Under the pieces are notes generated by a model that ran no database searches, was not told the origin of the DNA, and was given only the letters and a program-made list of their open reading frames with translations. Source: Peronospora farinosa (taxonomy: Eukaryota; Oomycota; Peronosporomycetes; Peronosporales; Peronosporaceae). Taken from it: a stretch of DNA of 43,621 bases. The DNA is taken from contig CANTFK010000378.1 of assembly GCA_947646735.1 (NCBI GenBank), positions 1 through 43,621 of the forward strand. The letters are read 5' to 3'. Below, one piece after another: positions 9,590 to 19,740 of this stretch. The position numbers and the translations under genes are program-made. How positions within the stretch are numbered: the stretch's first letter is position 1; each line of letters starts with the position of its first letter.

Positions 9590-9929
9590 TGTAACGGGGA
9601 TAGAACGTACCGTCACTAGCTTATACGCGCGCTTGAGGAAGACTCAAGCCCAAGTATTAGGTATTAAGTAAATTTAACTCTGATTTTATTTTGGTTTTAA
9701 TTCGTACTAATTACGAAGAATTTAGTCGTAATAAATACGACAGTGTTCCTGCCTTTCGGGAACCACACAATTTCAGTTTGGTTTATCATTGGTCCATATT
9801 GGGACTTTAGGTTCCCAATAATAAACCAATAATAAATTGCCACGCTGTACCCGCTATTCGGGCCCAGCACCTGTCTACATATGTAATTGTTTATTTGTAT
9901 CAACTATGTGTGTAATGCATCCCATTACA
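9590..9929 (-). repeat. C: 5' LTR (~340 bp)
   Basis: Bounded by TGTAACGGGG at 9590 and CCCATTACA ending at 9929, an imperfect terminal inverted repeat. It is AT-rich with no coding frame. Only one copy is present because C is truncated, so the outer edge is inferred from the terminal repeat and from the resumption of B's gag at 9930. Confidence 0.65.
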
Positions 9930-10689
9930 CCGGTGATGAAGACGCTCAAGGTCAAGCTTCTGGACCAGGTCCACGGTCCGATAACGGCCCTGCCCACCAC
10001 GACCACAGACCTGGAGGTCCTTAAGGCCATAATGAATCTGCTACACGAAGCTGGAATGGCTGCTCGGAGCTTTACTGCTGAGACCCTCTTCGATTTCGGG
10101 TTCAAAACCTTGAAGAAGACCCTAGTGACCCTGCATGGTCACTTCAAGACGTTAGTGGGAGAGTTCCCCCCAAAGGAAGTACCCCGTCAAGATGGAGACT
10201 GGTGTGGGCTCTCCTGTTGAGTCACTCGATGGATCACCATCAAGGTCTCAATATGAGTCTGCCACCTCATCTGTTATGTCGGCCCTGATGGATACGGTGG
10301 ACCGAATGCAGTTGGTTCCAGCTGGTGCAGCGTTATTGGAATTTCTAATTCAAGAAGCTGGCCATATGGACACAGCAACCCCATGGGTCCAGCGACAAGC
10401 ACAGAAGGTGACGGAAGCCCGGTGCAAAGTGGAGCCAAGGTCGCTGGGGACAAAAAAACGGATCAGGAAACGAAGACCGAGTCAGTTTTCCCTAGCGCGC
10501 TCCAGTCGTACTTTGATAAGGCAATGACCAAGCTCCCTGAAGAACAAGGCTCCACGAAATTTGCAGTAGACAGGGGACAGACCACGAAGGATGAGAAACC
10601 AGTTTGCCCCAAATCCTCCTAACGAATTGAGCACCTAGGGCCACCAGGCGATATCTTTGATGTGTACATGGAGTCTGTAGGGTGAACCA
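9930..10689 (+). pseudogene. B: N-terminal part of Gag (interrupted by element A)
   Basis: KLLDQVHGPITALPTTTT, LHEAGM and FDFGFKTLKKTLVTLHGHF match element A's second gag ORF (LGQLTGPVSTLP, LREANM, LSLGFDRITTTLEHIH). Later YFDKAMTKLPEEQ matches A's LFEAAMARFLSERQ, and DVYMESVG matches DVDMESVG just before the break. Several frame changes occur (near 10215, 10380, 10620). Element A starts at 10690, and B's gag resumes at 22724 with the next expected residues (EYDPDDL against EFDPDNM in A). Confidence 0.8.
10686..10689. repeat. Target-site duplication of element A, left copy (ACCA)
   Basis: ACCA directly before A's 5' LTR and again directly after its 3' LTR (22724-22727). It would be five bases, AACCA, if the terminal LTR base is counted as target. 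B's gag reads on across the site when A is removed. Confidence 0.65.
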
Positions 10690-11688
10690 TGTGGTGAAGT
10701 GCTAATTTTGTGATGTGGAGGTCCCAGACTCCAGTTGGATGCGGAGTATAGGCCGTGGGTCAGGGACTGGGGACCAGAGAGACAGGGGCCTCGAAGGGGA
10801 GCGACCGTTGGTGGAGGACTAGAGAGACAGGGGCCTCGAAGGAGAGCGACCGTTGGTGGAGGACAATCCGCAGGATCCGCCGAAGAAAATCAGTATCAGG
10901 GTACCGGTTAACCGGTACCAAAGGGAGTTGATCATGGCCGCTCATTGATCGACCTGGCCCCTCGTTGGTCGACCTCGGCCCCTCGGGGTTCAGCGACTCC
11001 GGACCAGTTAATACAAGGATCAGACCAGTCGACGCAAGGAATCAGAGCTTCAGGCAAGGATAGAGTAAAGGAGTTAAAAGGATAGGACTATATTAAATAC
11101 TACTCAATTTGCGATCTACGTGGCACGATTCCGTCACACAAGAAGAACTTGCTCTAAGTTACTCACTGTTCCGGGAAGGGATATATTTTGGCCCCCCCGT
11201 TGAAGACAGTTGTGTAGCGAAGTTCAAGGGCGAATAGAGCTTCAGGATATATTTGGCCTGTGAGCTCGTTCGAGTAGCAACACCCATAAGACCCGCTATC
11301 GGAAGCGGTCTCCCTCACCTCAAGGTCCGGGAGCAACGTAAAGGTCAGGTGGTTAATACCCCTGAAACAGAAGGAAAAGGCCAGGGACGACAAGCGCCCC
11401 TGAAGAATTTGGCTCTAAGTCCATTCTCGACTAGGTCGATCGAGTGGCCACCTACCGGCCCACCGAGTGAAGCATATCCACTCGAGGCCCCCCAGGTCTA
11501 CCTCCCTCAAGGCAGACGTCTACATCCTCACCAAGTCTTCCGAAGAGTGCAACCCGCCAGCCGACGGGTACACAAGGTGAGAGAAGGTCCATACGCGGGA
11601 TCGAGGTACCCCCTCCGACAGTCGGCAGTCCGGCACAGTGAGTGGTTTGGGGTCTTATCATACAATTTTGAGAGCCCACTCCACCACA
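10690..11688 (+). repeat. A: 5' LTR (999 bp)
   Basis: Begins TGTGGTGAAGTGC and ends CCACTCCACCACA, a perfect 7-bp terminal inverted repeat (TGTGGTG/CACCACA). It is very similar to 21668-22723; by eye about twenty scattered substitutions plus two repeat-length differences. This copy carries a ~46-bp tandem duplication (GAGAGACAGGGGCCTCGAAG..., about 10776-10863) that is single in the 3' LTR. Confidence 0.9.
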
Positions 11689-12063
11689 ATGGTGCGCGTG
11701 CCCGGATCTTCGGAAGACGCGGGATTTCACCGCGAGTCCCAAGACGATAAAGATGTTCAAGTCAAGAAGGAGCACAAGACCGAAGAGTCGCTGGAAGACC
11801 GATCGCCAGTGACTCAAGAAGAAACAAACAAAGGATCGAAGGACCGACCGGGCCTTGGGAGGGGCCCGGTCAACATGGTCGAGGTTGAATTCATTGAAGA
11901 AAAACCTAAATACCCTCCCTATGTCCTCGTTGAGGACACCTTGGGTCATGACGCCTATCATGATCCAGAGGACCATCAGCCGACGGTGAAAACCGAGAGG
12001 CTAAGGTCCCCAAAAAACAACAAAACAAGATCGCGCAATCCAAGCCGACGAAGTTCCGGATGA
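11689..12063 (+). CDS. A: ORF1, leader/Gag N-terminal ORF
   Basis: 124-codon frame whose first ATG (11689-11691) overlaps the primer binding site. The product is highly charged (KKEHKTEESLEDRSP; late Arg/Lys-rich stretch KTRSRNPSRRSSG) with no recognised domain. It stops at TGA 12061-12063, which overlaps the ATG of ORF2 as ATGA. The overlap suggests either translational coupling or an old frameshift that split one gag polyprotein. In B this part is lost. It is bracketed by the LTR and recognisable gag, so it belongs to gag, but function is not inferred. Confidence 0.5.
   Translation: MVRVPGSSEDAGFHRESQDDKDVQVKKEHKTEESLEDRSPVTQEETNKGSKDRPGLGRGPVNMVEVEFIEEKPKYPPYVLVEDTLGHDAYHDPEDHQPTVKTERLRSPKNNKTRSRNPSRRSSG
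11690..11705 (+). other. A: primer binding site
   Basis: TGGTGCGCGTGCCCGG starts two bases after the LTR. TGG complements the CCA tail of a tRNA and the 16-nt length is typical. It is not the initiator-Met sequence used by C and E. Which tRNA matches cannot be decided without the host tRNA set. The ATG of the first open frame (11689) overlaps this site. Confidence 0.65.
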
Positions 12064-12644
12064 AGGCACCCGGAAACACCAAGTCGATAGGCCCCGAGAA
12101 GACAGGACTGGCGTCATGGACAGACGCTGATGTCACGAGGGCCTATCACCAACGCAAGCTGAACGCGTTCCTGGAGAGCGACCCCGTCGCGAAGATCCTG
12201 GAGATCCGGCAGCTGGGTCAACTCACTGGGCCGGTGTCGACCCTGCCACGGCTGAACTCCGTCACGGACGCGATCACAGCGCTGGTCGCCATGCTTCGTG
12301 AAGCGAACATGGTCGCAGGTCGGTTTGACCCGGACGACCTGCTATCCCTGGGGTTCGACAGAATCACAACAACTTTAGAGCATATACACAAGCGTCTGTC
12401 GATCCTAGTTGGTACCACGCCTGCAAAGGAACACCCACCTCTAACGACACCCACACAAACACGGTCCAAGGACAGCCAGATGACGCTTCAAGACATCACG
12501 GTATATCCTCGCATGTACGGAGCCGCCGGCCACCCAGGGGCGAATCAGACCCATCTCAACACCGGATGCCAAGCGGCCAGAGGGAAGCAGCACCGTGGTC
12601 CCCAGGATCGTCCTCAACTGGGTCGGTCACTAGGATGCCCCTAG
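12060..12644 (+). CDS. A: ORF2, Gag N-terminal domain
   Basis: 194 codons, starting in the ATGA overlap with ORF1. Residues about 45-125 (LGQLTGPVSTLP to LSILVGTTPAKEHP) are predicted mostly helical and align with element B's gag start at about 9950-10190. This shows it is a conserved part of gag in this lineage and not a chance frame. The C-terminal 60 residues are low complexity and do not match B. The region from 12645 to 12805 changes frame before the main gag ORF. Confidence 0.6.
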   Translation: MKAPGNTKSIGPEKTGLASWTDADVTRAYHQRKLNAFLESDPVAKILEIRQLGQLTGPVSTLPRLNSVTDAITALVAMLREANMVAGRFDPDDLLSLGFDRITTTLEHIHKRLSILVGTTPAKEHPPLTTPTQTRSKDSQMTLQDITVYPRMYGAAGHPGANQTHLNTGCQAARGKQHRGPQDRPQLGRSLGCP

Positions 12645-12804
12645 GCCCTACTGGAGCGGCGCTGCTCCAGGCCCGAGCGCGCAGCGCGGAGCAGTAGCCA
12701 AGTGGTCTTGAAACGGCGACGCGTGGCAAGAATAAAAATCATTCCGATTTTCAGCCAATGGGAAATCAGCAAGTAAAAACGCTGGAATTTGCTCTGCCCC
12801 GTGA

Positions 12805-14208
12805 CGAAGATGCTGGGGGGAAGGACCTACCTACCCGGTAGGCGATCTGCAGACCCTCTTCGAAGCGGCGATGGCAAGATTCCTGAGTGAACGCCAAGTA
12901 CCGCGGGCACACCCTAACGGGAGTGTAGCAGAAGGAAGACCAGAGGCGCAAAGGACGACCGCTCACCATGACCAGCATCCAGGCATACAAATGCCAAGAG
13001 GTCACACGATGACCGACGTCGATATGGAATCCGTCGGTTCCTGCGAGTTCGACCCTGACAACATGGATTTGAGGGGACCTCAGTCGATGATGGCGAACGC
13101 AGCGCTGGGACAGATGCCAAATATGGTCCCTCGCATCAAACTATCGGCGACCTCGGACCTTAAAGAATTTCATGGAAGAGACCAAGACGAAGACAGAGCG
13201 CGCAGCTGGGTATCGACAGTCAAGACAGCATTTATAAGAGACCAAGCACCAGACGATAAACGATGTCTCGTTTTTGGAGGATTGCTGACTGGACTTGCAC
13301 AGAATTGGTACCGTCAACTGGGTCGCTCGGTACGAGGAAACTGGAAGGACTTAATCCAAGAGTTCATGATTCGGTTCTGTGGCACGGAGGTACCGGTCGC
13401 CCGCCAGTATTACCATGCGAAGAAAAGGTCGGAAGAGTCCCCGCTGGATTATCTGTACTGCCTGAATGTGCTTGGACTCAGGGCGAAGATGAAGATTAAG
13501 GATGGGTCGCCCAAGATTCAGAAGGATCACGTCGATCACTACATTTTGACGGTGGACGACCCAGAGCTAGCAGACAAGTTGACTATGTTACGTCTGGCGG
13601 ATGTGGAAGAATTGGAGGAAGTATTGACAGCATGTCAGCGGACGAAGGCAAGACGAGGCAAGATGCTGTTTGGATCAAACAAGTTGCGTCAAAAGGCACC
13701 GGCACTACCCGAGAGGCCGAGAGATATGAACCGCCGCTCCATACATGCAGTACGGGCGTCCCTGGAAGACTCGAGCTCTGAAGACTCCAGTCCAGACTCC
13801 TCGGAGAATGAGGGAGATCTAAGACGAGTCTACCTTATGGAGAAAGAAGCGGGGAGGGATCCAAGTGTGAGGTTCTCAAAGAATCTACCGACTAGGGAGG
13901 CCGACCAACATCGCCAGGCAGTAGACCAGCGACCCGGCCCATCATCAGCGACCCCAAACACGAGATGTGCATATTGCGGGTCCAAGAAACATGGAGATCT
14001 GAATTTCTGGAAAAGATTGACCTGCGACCGCTGTGGAAGGAAAGGTCACCCGTCTGATCGCTGCCTGTTTGTGTGTTGGGGTTGTGGAGAGATTCACGAG
14101 ATTGGGAAGTGCCAGATGGAGGAGTTCTATAATTTGTTCCGTCAATGGTACAACCCAGCCAAGCATGCAGGGATGTCCCCGGAGAAACTCGAGAAGATGG
14201 CAAATTAG
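12805..14208 (+). CDS. A: Gag capsid-nucleocapsid with three zinc knuckles
   Basis: Open from 12805 with first ATG at 12871 (445 codons). LKEFHGRDQDEDRARSWVST, LLTGLAQNWYRQLG and FMIRFCGTEVPVARQYYHA are the retrotransposon Gag/capsid block. A Ser/Glu/Asp-rich linker (SLEDSSSEDSSPDSSENEGD) follows. Three Cys-rich knuckles end the protein: CAYCGSKKH (last Cys displaced), CDRCGRKGHPSDRC (CCHC) and CWGCGEIHEIGKC. Gag would bind and package element RNA. Because residues before ATG (QTLFEAA) also match B's gag, the true frame probably continues from ORF2 through an indel. Confidence 0.85.
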   Translation, partial: RRCWGEGPTYPVGDLQTLFEAAMARFLSERQVPRAHPNGSVAEGRPEAQRTTAHHDQHPGIQMPRGHTMTDVDMESVGSCEFDPDNMDLRGPQSMMANAALGQMPNMVPRIKLSATSDLKEFHGRDQDEDRARSWVSTVKTAFIRDQAPDDKRCLVFGGLLTGLAQNWYRQLGRSVRGNWKDLIQEFMIRFCGTEVPVARQYYHAKKRSEESPLDYLYCLNVLGLRAKMKIKDGSPKIQKDHVDHYILTVDDPELADKLTMLRLADVEELEEVLTACQRTKARRGKMLFGSNKLRQKAPALPERPRDMNRRSIHAVRASLEDSSSEDSSPDSSENEGDLRRVYLMEKEAGRDPSVRFSKNLPTREADQHRQAVDQRPGPSSATPNTRCAYCGSKKHGDLNFWKRLTCDRCGRKGHPSDRCLFVCWGCGEIHEIGKCQMEEFYNLFRQWYNPAKHAGMSPEKLEKMAN

Positions 14209-14270
14209 GACGCTCGCCAGGTTTGAAATTGGTACGAGCCGAGCGTTTTAATTGTTAAATCTTTGCATAT

Positions 14271-15983
14271 GTGGAGAAACAGCCCAAGGAGGGGACGGGT
14301 ATTCCAGTTAAGATTGGAAATATATCGAAGATTGGAAATTACCCTGTGGTCCATGTTGCTTCTTTGAATGAACCTAATAATTTTGTTCGAGAAAGTTCAG
14401 TAATGGAGTTGGACTTATTGCCAGGCGAGTCTAGGGGGTACTGGAAATACCACGCCCCGACAAAATGGTTCAGGCAAGCGAAAGCCTCTGGAAAAGTCAA
14501 CAACGACCATTCAAATTTGTTGTTCGATACGGGTGCCGAGATATCCATTCTGGATATCGCCTTTGCTCGTAGGGTAGGCTGCCAAATTGATGAAAGTGAA
14601 CGACAAGAGTGTATTGGTATTGGGGAAGCCGTATACACCACGGAGGGGCGCACTCGCATCAAGGTCACTCTGAATGGGAACTTGGTGTACATTTTTAAGG
14701 TGTGGGTAGGCCCTATGGTAGTCCAAGATGCAATTTTGGGGATGGACTTCATGGTCCCAGCCGGTATCCGGTTAGACTTGGCCGACGGAACTCTTTGCCT
14801 CCCCGATGAGGTCAAGGTGCAGTTGACTGGGCGAAGGACACTGTATAATACTCGAGTATCGGATGTCAAATTGGGTCGGTATGTACAGATATCCGTTGGA
14901 GGGTGTACGGAAGTGCCTCTCGAAAGGTCGATCTCGAAACAGTGGAAATTGTGGGTCACGAGAGGCGAACGATGGGTGACCACCATGATACAAGGAATAG
15001 GACGTCGACCGATTTTGAAGATACCCAATGTCAGCCCTCGCCCCTTAACATTGCATGAAGATACCAAGTTAGGTATGTGGTTGACCGGGGATCAAGTTCC
15101 GAGAACGCCAGGGTTTGTCTCGGTAGGCTCTCGAAGATATGCGGAATGGCTAAACCTGGCCTACGAAGCTACCACTGACCAAGTCGACCATCAGGTCGAC
15201 CCAACGGAAGAAGAAGAGGGGCCACTAGTGGAGAGACAAGAATATAAGACTCCGTCACACATCTTACAGCGACCAGAGGCCCCAGCCCCAATGATGAATA
15301 TAACGCACCAACCGGTACCCGACGGTGAAGAACAACCGTGCGAAGAGAGGGTGAATCGGCAGGAGGGGACCACCCAAAAGCGGTGTGTATTTGAGGAAGA
15401 CCTACATGCAGTGACCACCACCAATGAGAAGGAAGCCAGATCGGTAGACTTGTTACAGGCAGATGACCAGGTGTGTTCTTTCGAGAGTGGGGAACTTTGG
15501 GCCGAAGACATAAGGCCAGGGTGGGCTGTCGTACCGGAAGTGGACCCCTCATCTGAAGGCATTGCGTTAAAAGATATACAGATTCCTGATCCAGATGGGA
15601 ACACTCCCGAAGAGGTGGACCGGTTGCGACAAATAATATGGAAGAAACGACATCTGCTGATGGGCAAAGGTAACGCCTTACCCCCGGCCGCCCGAGGAGC
15701 GATGTGCGATATCGATGTAGGGAGCGCAAGACCGATCGCGCAACGCGTACGAAAGGTGGCCCCTCAATTCAGAGATAATCTAGTCGACCTGATCAAGGGA
15801 TTGTTATCAGCAAAGATCATTCAGCCGTCCACCTCGCCATGGGCCAGCCCAATTGTAATTATCGTGAAGAAGAATGGGGTCGATATTCGATTGTGTATCG
15901 ACTATCGGTTGGTGAATGATCTCACCGTATACCCGATGCCGTTGATTAACGAATTACTGGAAGATTTGGATGGAGTTTTTTGA
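14271..15983 (+). pseudogene. A: protease and N-terminal half of RT (one stop)
   Basis: 570-codon frame. The protease active site is LLFDTGAEISILD (DTG at 14526-14534), with ILGMDFMV at the end of the domain. After a ~200-residue acidic spacer comes the pre-RT segment (PPAARGAMCDIDVG, IAQRVRKVAPQF) and RT fingers (IIQPSTSPWASPIVIIVKKN, IRLCIDYRLVNDLT). It ends at TGA 15981-15983, where B has a Trp codon in the same place, and RT continues in the same frame. So this is one polyprotein broken by a nonsense codon. The first codon is GTG after an upstream stop, consistent with expression as part of Gag-Pol. Confidence 0.85.
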
Positions 15984-17225
15984 AACTGTTCTCTTGATAT
16001 GGCGAGTGGTTTTTGGGTCGTCAGTATGACCGAAAGGGCGAGACTAATTTCAGCTTTCGTTACGCCACTGGGATTATTTGAATGGCTTCGGATGCCTTTT
16101 GAGCTTAAGAATGCGCCTCAGATATATCAAAGGTTGTTGGATAATGCGTTATATGGATTTTTACGGATTTCTCCAGGGACTGCCCCAGAGGAAACAGAGG
16201 ATTTGTTTGTAACTAGGGAACCCGATGCAAAATCGGGCCTCTCTGTATTGGGTCGACGATCATACATTGACGACATACTTGTTCCGGCCGAATCGTGGGA
16301 CGTATTATGCCAGAAAGTGGAGCGGCTGCTAGACGTGTGTGACTATTGGAATTTGTCGGTCAGTGCCGTCAAGAGTACGTGGGGGTGTCGGAAGGTCGAG
16401 TATCTTGTGCATCGAGTTTCCAAAGGGGGACTAGAGGCCTACCCATTAGATCTTCAGTCTTTGGTCGACCTACCTCTACCGACAACGCTGAAGGCTATGC
16501 AGTCCTTTCTAGGAAGCCTAAATTACTACAGCAGGTACATAGAAGATTATGCCATATACGCGTCGATCCTTTACGAACTGAGAGAGGTGGATTTCCACGC
16601 TTGGAGGTGCAAATTGAAGGCTAACGAGGAAGTGGCGGCCCAGGAAAATGACGAAGAAAAATGGTCGAAGGTACAAGTAGCGTTTGCCATGCTCAAGAAC
16701 AAGATTGCTACGGCGCCCATCCTACGACATTTCGACCCGGCTAGGGAGGCGTTCATCATTGTCTACGCAAGTGATTGGGCTATCTCGTCGTCGTTGGTGC
16801 AGAATTACGACGGCCTGTATATGCCAGTAATGTTTACGAGCCGAACCCTCAAGTCAAACGAGGTGAACTATAGCACAGTGGAAAAGGAAGTGCTGGCGCT
16901 GTTACGAATATTGGAAACTTGCTTCGCGATGTTGGTCACCCGAACCCTCAAGGTTCTGACGAGGAATTCTACACTAGCCTGGCTAGTCAAGTCTTCGGGG
17001 TTGCAAGGTTGCTTGGAAAAGGGGGCCGCTCTTTTGTCCCAGTGGACTTTGGAGATTGTGAAATGCAAGAAAGGCGAATACCAGGTACTGGGGGCGTTAT
17101 TAGCCAGTATTACGTCTCGAGATAATTTGGACTCCATTCTGTCGTCAATTGCTCCCAAGAAGCAATCCAGGCAAGTGGTCGACCTACCTACGCCCACAGT
17201 GAACCGAACGAAGAACTGTATGTGA
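15984..17225 (+). pseudogene. A: RT palm/thumb and first (degenerate) RNase H
   Basis: Same frame as the previous entry. CSLDMASGFWVVSMTERARL, FEWLRMPFELKNAPQIYQRL and the catalytic loop SYIDDILVPAES (YIDD at 16263-16274) are RT. An extra ~30-residue segment sits just before YIDD. The thumb is MQSFLGSLNYYSRYIEDY. RNase H follows, but its first catalytic Asp is replaced (IIVYASDWAIS, where active gypsy enzymes have D-A-S) and the third is also lost (VLTRNSTLAWL). B shows the same losses (VYASEW, VLTQHS). The frame ends by a frameshift at 17220-17225, at the start of the second RNase H. Confidence 0.85.
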
Positions 17226-18138
17226 TGAGTTTCGATGGGTCGGCCCGGGTGAAACAAGGGGGAGGTGCTTGCAGCGCTATTGTGTGGAGACTCCCTGCAT
17301 GGACTATAGTCGCAGCTGCATCGAAATATCTCGACATATCTACGGTGAATGAAGCTGAATATGAGGGCATATTACTGGGTTTTGACCTGTTGGAGCCAAA
17401 GGAGCGACGGCGTTTGATTATTTGTGGAGACTCCAATCTGGTTATACGACCGATGCGTGAAGAGATTGAATGCAAAGCTTCAGGTTTACCCCCGTTGCGG
17501 GCCAAGGCGTTGAGAAAGCTCCAGTCGTGGCCCACCCATGCTGTCCTACACGTGAAACGAGACTGGAATCAGAGCGCAGACCAGTTGGCCAGTGCAGCTT
17601 TACATCAGCAACAAGGGGTCGAGTCAATACCAAGAGGAGAGTGGTCAGGTATAGAAGCAATCAATCGGCTGCCAGAGGTGCTGGTCCCTAGAGACCGAGG
17701 TCAGTCGGTCAAGGTATCTGCGGTGACGAGATCACGGTTCCCCGTCAAAATATCGGGAGAGGTTATGCAAGAAGATGTGGCACAACAACTCCGGATGGAT
17801 AGAATCCGAGAAGCGCAAGAAGAGGAGAGCTGGGTGTGCGAGTTGAAGGCATATTTGCAAGGAGACTGGAAAGACTTGTCGGTGGAAGCGGCCAGAAACT
17901 GCAGCAAAATGTCGGAGGATTACGAGATAAGTGAAGAGGGACTGCTGGTGTACTGCCCCGGCCAGAGGATCAAGGGAGGCGACCGAGACATAACTGCCAG
18001 ATTGGTGATACCTGAGAGTTTCCAGTCCGACGTCCTCCGTCACTATCATACGAGTTTGGAAGGCGGCCATCATGTACTTATCATCGGATCCGACGATATT
18101 GTCATTGAAGGGGTCTGTTCCGGAGTGTTCAGAAATAT
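17222..18138 (+). pseudogene. A: second RNase H (archaeal/plant-like) and integrase zinc-binding part
   Basis: MSFDGSARVKQGGGACSAIV, NEAEYEGILLGF, ICGDSNLVI and WNQSADQLASAAL form a complete second RNase H of the type found in archaea, plants and plant Tat-lineage elements. Its acidic set is at 17234-36 (D), 17357-59 (E), 17429-31 (D) and 17579-81 (D). A spacer leads to the integrase N-terminus (ARLVIPESFQSDVLRHYHTS, LEGGHH). Around 18060-18130 the frame changes before the CxxC pair (CMDC). The domain is likely the working RNase H because the first copy lacks catalytic residues. Confidence 0.85.
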
Positions 18139-19083
18139 GTGGGTCAGTGTATGGACTGTGAGACTGGGAAAGGGAGGCCCATTTTACAAGGGAAGTCTCC
18201 GGGGAATGTTGAAGCGACGTACCCCTTCCAAATTATCGCGATGGACCACATTCCATCTCTCCCCAAGTCACATAAAGGAAATACGGAACTACTGATCTGG
18301 GCCGACCTGTTCACAGGTTATGTGATGGCTAAAGCAAGTGCGTCACGGAAGGCCCAGACAGTAGCTGAGGGATATGAAGAATGCGTTTTCCGCCGTTTTG
18401 GTTCCAGTGAGACGATCCGACACGATCGGGAACCGGGATTTATGTCGGACTTCTTCCGAGCTTTCAGCCGTATGGTGGGTCAACGTCAGAGAGCGACCAT
18501 GGCCTACCGACCTCAAGCGAACGGCACTGCGGAGAGAATGGTCCAGACTCTAACAAGATCGCTCAAGATGTACGTAGCCGACGTGGGACAGCGAGACTGG
18601 GATGAATACGCGGAACGTTTAACGTTCGCGTTAAATACGGCTCAAGACAGAGTACGTGAGGAAACACCGTTCTATCTGGTACATGGATGGGATGCTAGGA
18701 CCACTCTTGAGACTATGTTACCGGTGGTGAACACTCGACGTCGAGACTCAGGACTTCGGAGATGGAGATATCGGATTCAGAGTCACTATCAGCGAGCAAG
18801 AGACCAAGTCAACGAGAATTTACGGGCGGCTAGTCAGGCTCGGGTGCAAGCACAAAATGAAGGGGTAGTCGGCCACGAAATTCAGCCAGGGGCCCGGGTA
18901 TGGCTACTTAAACCGAGTGAAGGAGGGGTATGCCAAAAAAATGGCCCACCTATGGCACGGACCGTTCCGAGTCCAGGAGTTAGTCGGAGATCATGCAGTA
19001 CGTCTGGAGTTACGAGGTACAGAATACAGACTATTCCCAATCGTGCACATCTCCAAGCTCAAGCCCGTCAGAGAGTTCCCTGA
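18139..19083 (+). pseudogene. A: integrase catalytic core
   Basis: CMDCETGKG closes the zinc-binding part. The catalytic triad is present: Asp in IIAMDHIPSLP (18244-46), Asp in TIRHDREPGFMSDFF (18424-26) and Glu in NGTAERMVQT (18532-34), with YRPQANG between. Integrase joins element cDNA to chromosomal DNA. Downstream, LTFALNTAQD and FYLVHGWDART match the usual gypsy integrase C-terminal region. After about 18900 the frame is shifted, and the correct continuation is in the next entry. Confidence 0.85.
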
Positions 19084-19396
19084 TCGACCGAACAGCGAGC
19101 TGAAAGTGGATGGAACAGATCGAGTCGACTTCGATGAATGTCTGTTACCAGAAGACAGCTGGGTGCGGGAATTGGAAGAGGGCAAGTATTAAGTCGAAGA
19201 AGTTTTAGAGAGTCGTACAGGTATGAAGACTCGGTATGGGAGGCAACAACGAGAATTCCTCGTGCAATGGAAGGGACACCCTGACCCCTCGTGGGTGGAC
19301 GAAGTGGATCTGAATTGCGGAGCCTTACTCCGGGACTTCGAGCGCAAGAAGACAAGCCGTAACCGCTTCGAAGTAATGCAAAGCCATGAAAACTAG
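18917..19396 (+). pseudogene. A: integrase C-terminus and chromodomain (one stop)
   Basis: GYAKKMAHLWHGPFRVQELV and PIVHISKLKPVREFP are the gypsy GPF/HISK region. A TAA at 19190-19192 interrupts just at the chromodomain start (B has GAA there). The same frame then gives VEEVLESRTGMKTRYG, FLVQWKGHPDPSWVDEVDLN and a final stop at 19394-19396. FLVQWKG and the acidic-aromatic end identify a chromodomain. Chromodomains in this position are thought to guide integration. Confidence 0.85.
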
Positions 19397-19740
19397 CCAG
19401 CGGTAGCAAGTTTCTTGGAAGGTGGACCGAGTCCCTCAATGGTCGGCCCGGCCCCTCGTTGGAAGACTTGGGTCGCCTGCGGGGCGGCCTTGAATTTCCA
19501 AGAGTTAGGGATATAGGAGAATGGATACACAAAGGAGGGCGATTACCAAGATCAATCAGAACAGAGGAAAGCATGGCAAGGGGAGATAGAAGATGGACAA
19601 GCACAAAAAATAGGATCGAAGAGAAAAGAAGATTCATGTTCAAGGGAAGACCTAAACGGGTGGCCCAAACTTGCCATTAGGCGTGGAAAGAGAGCGCCAG
19701 GATGGGGCACATAAGACAAACGATACTGGGTGAGCCACGG
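19397..19740 (+). other. A: 3' non-coding stretch after pol
   Basis: No plus-strand gene is supported. It begins with two or three units of the GGTC...CCCTC.TTGG minisatellite that is expanded in the A LTR (about 19420-19470). The antisense accessory gene ends just inside the right edge (stop at 19741-19743 on the minus strand). Confidence 0.5.

Larger units (their letters stand above)
6093..9929 (-). mobile_element. Ty3/Gypsy element C, 3'-truncated, minus strand
   Basis: Minus-strand gypsy element reading from its 5' LTR (9590-9929) leftwards through primer site, gag, protease, a long spacer, RT and the start of RNase H, then cut off at 6093 against B's LTR. It is related to but distinct from E/F: a short 340-bp LTR, an intact YFDD loop, and a repeat-bearing spacer between protease and RT. 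Its right edge meets B's gag at 9930, so C appears to have inserted in B and a deletion then removed C's 3' half together with part of B. Confidence 0.8.

Noticed and set aside
14339..15067. Minus-strand 242-codon open frame in element A
   Set aside because: Opposite the protease region of pol, with no recognisable residues and no counterpart in B. Unlike the 3' antisense genes it is not next to an LTR.
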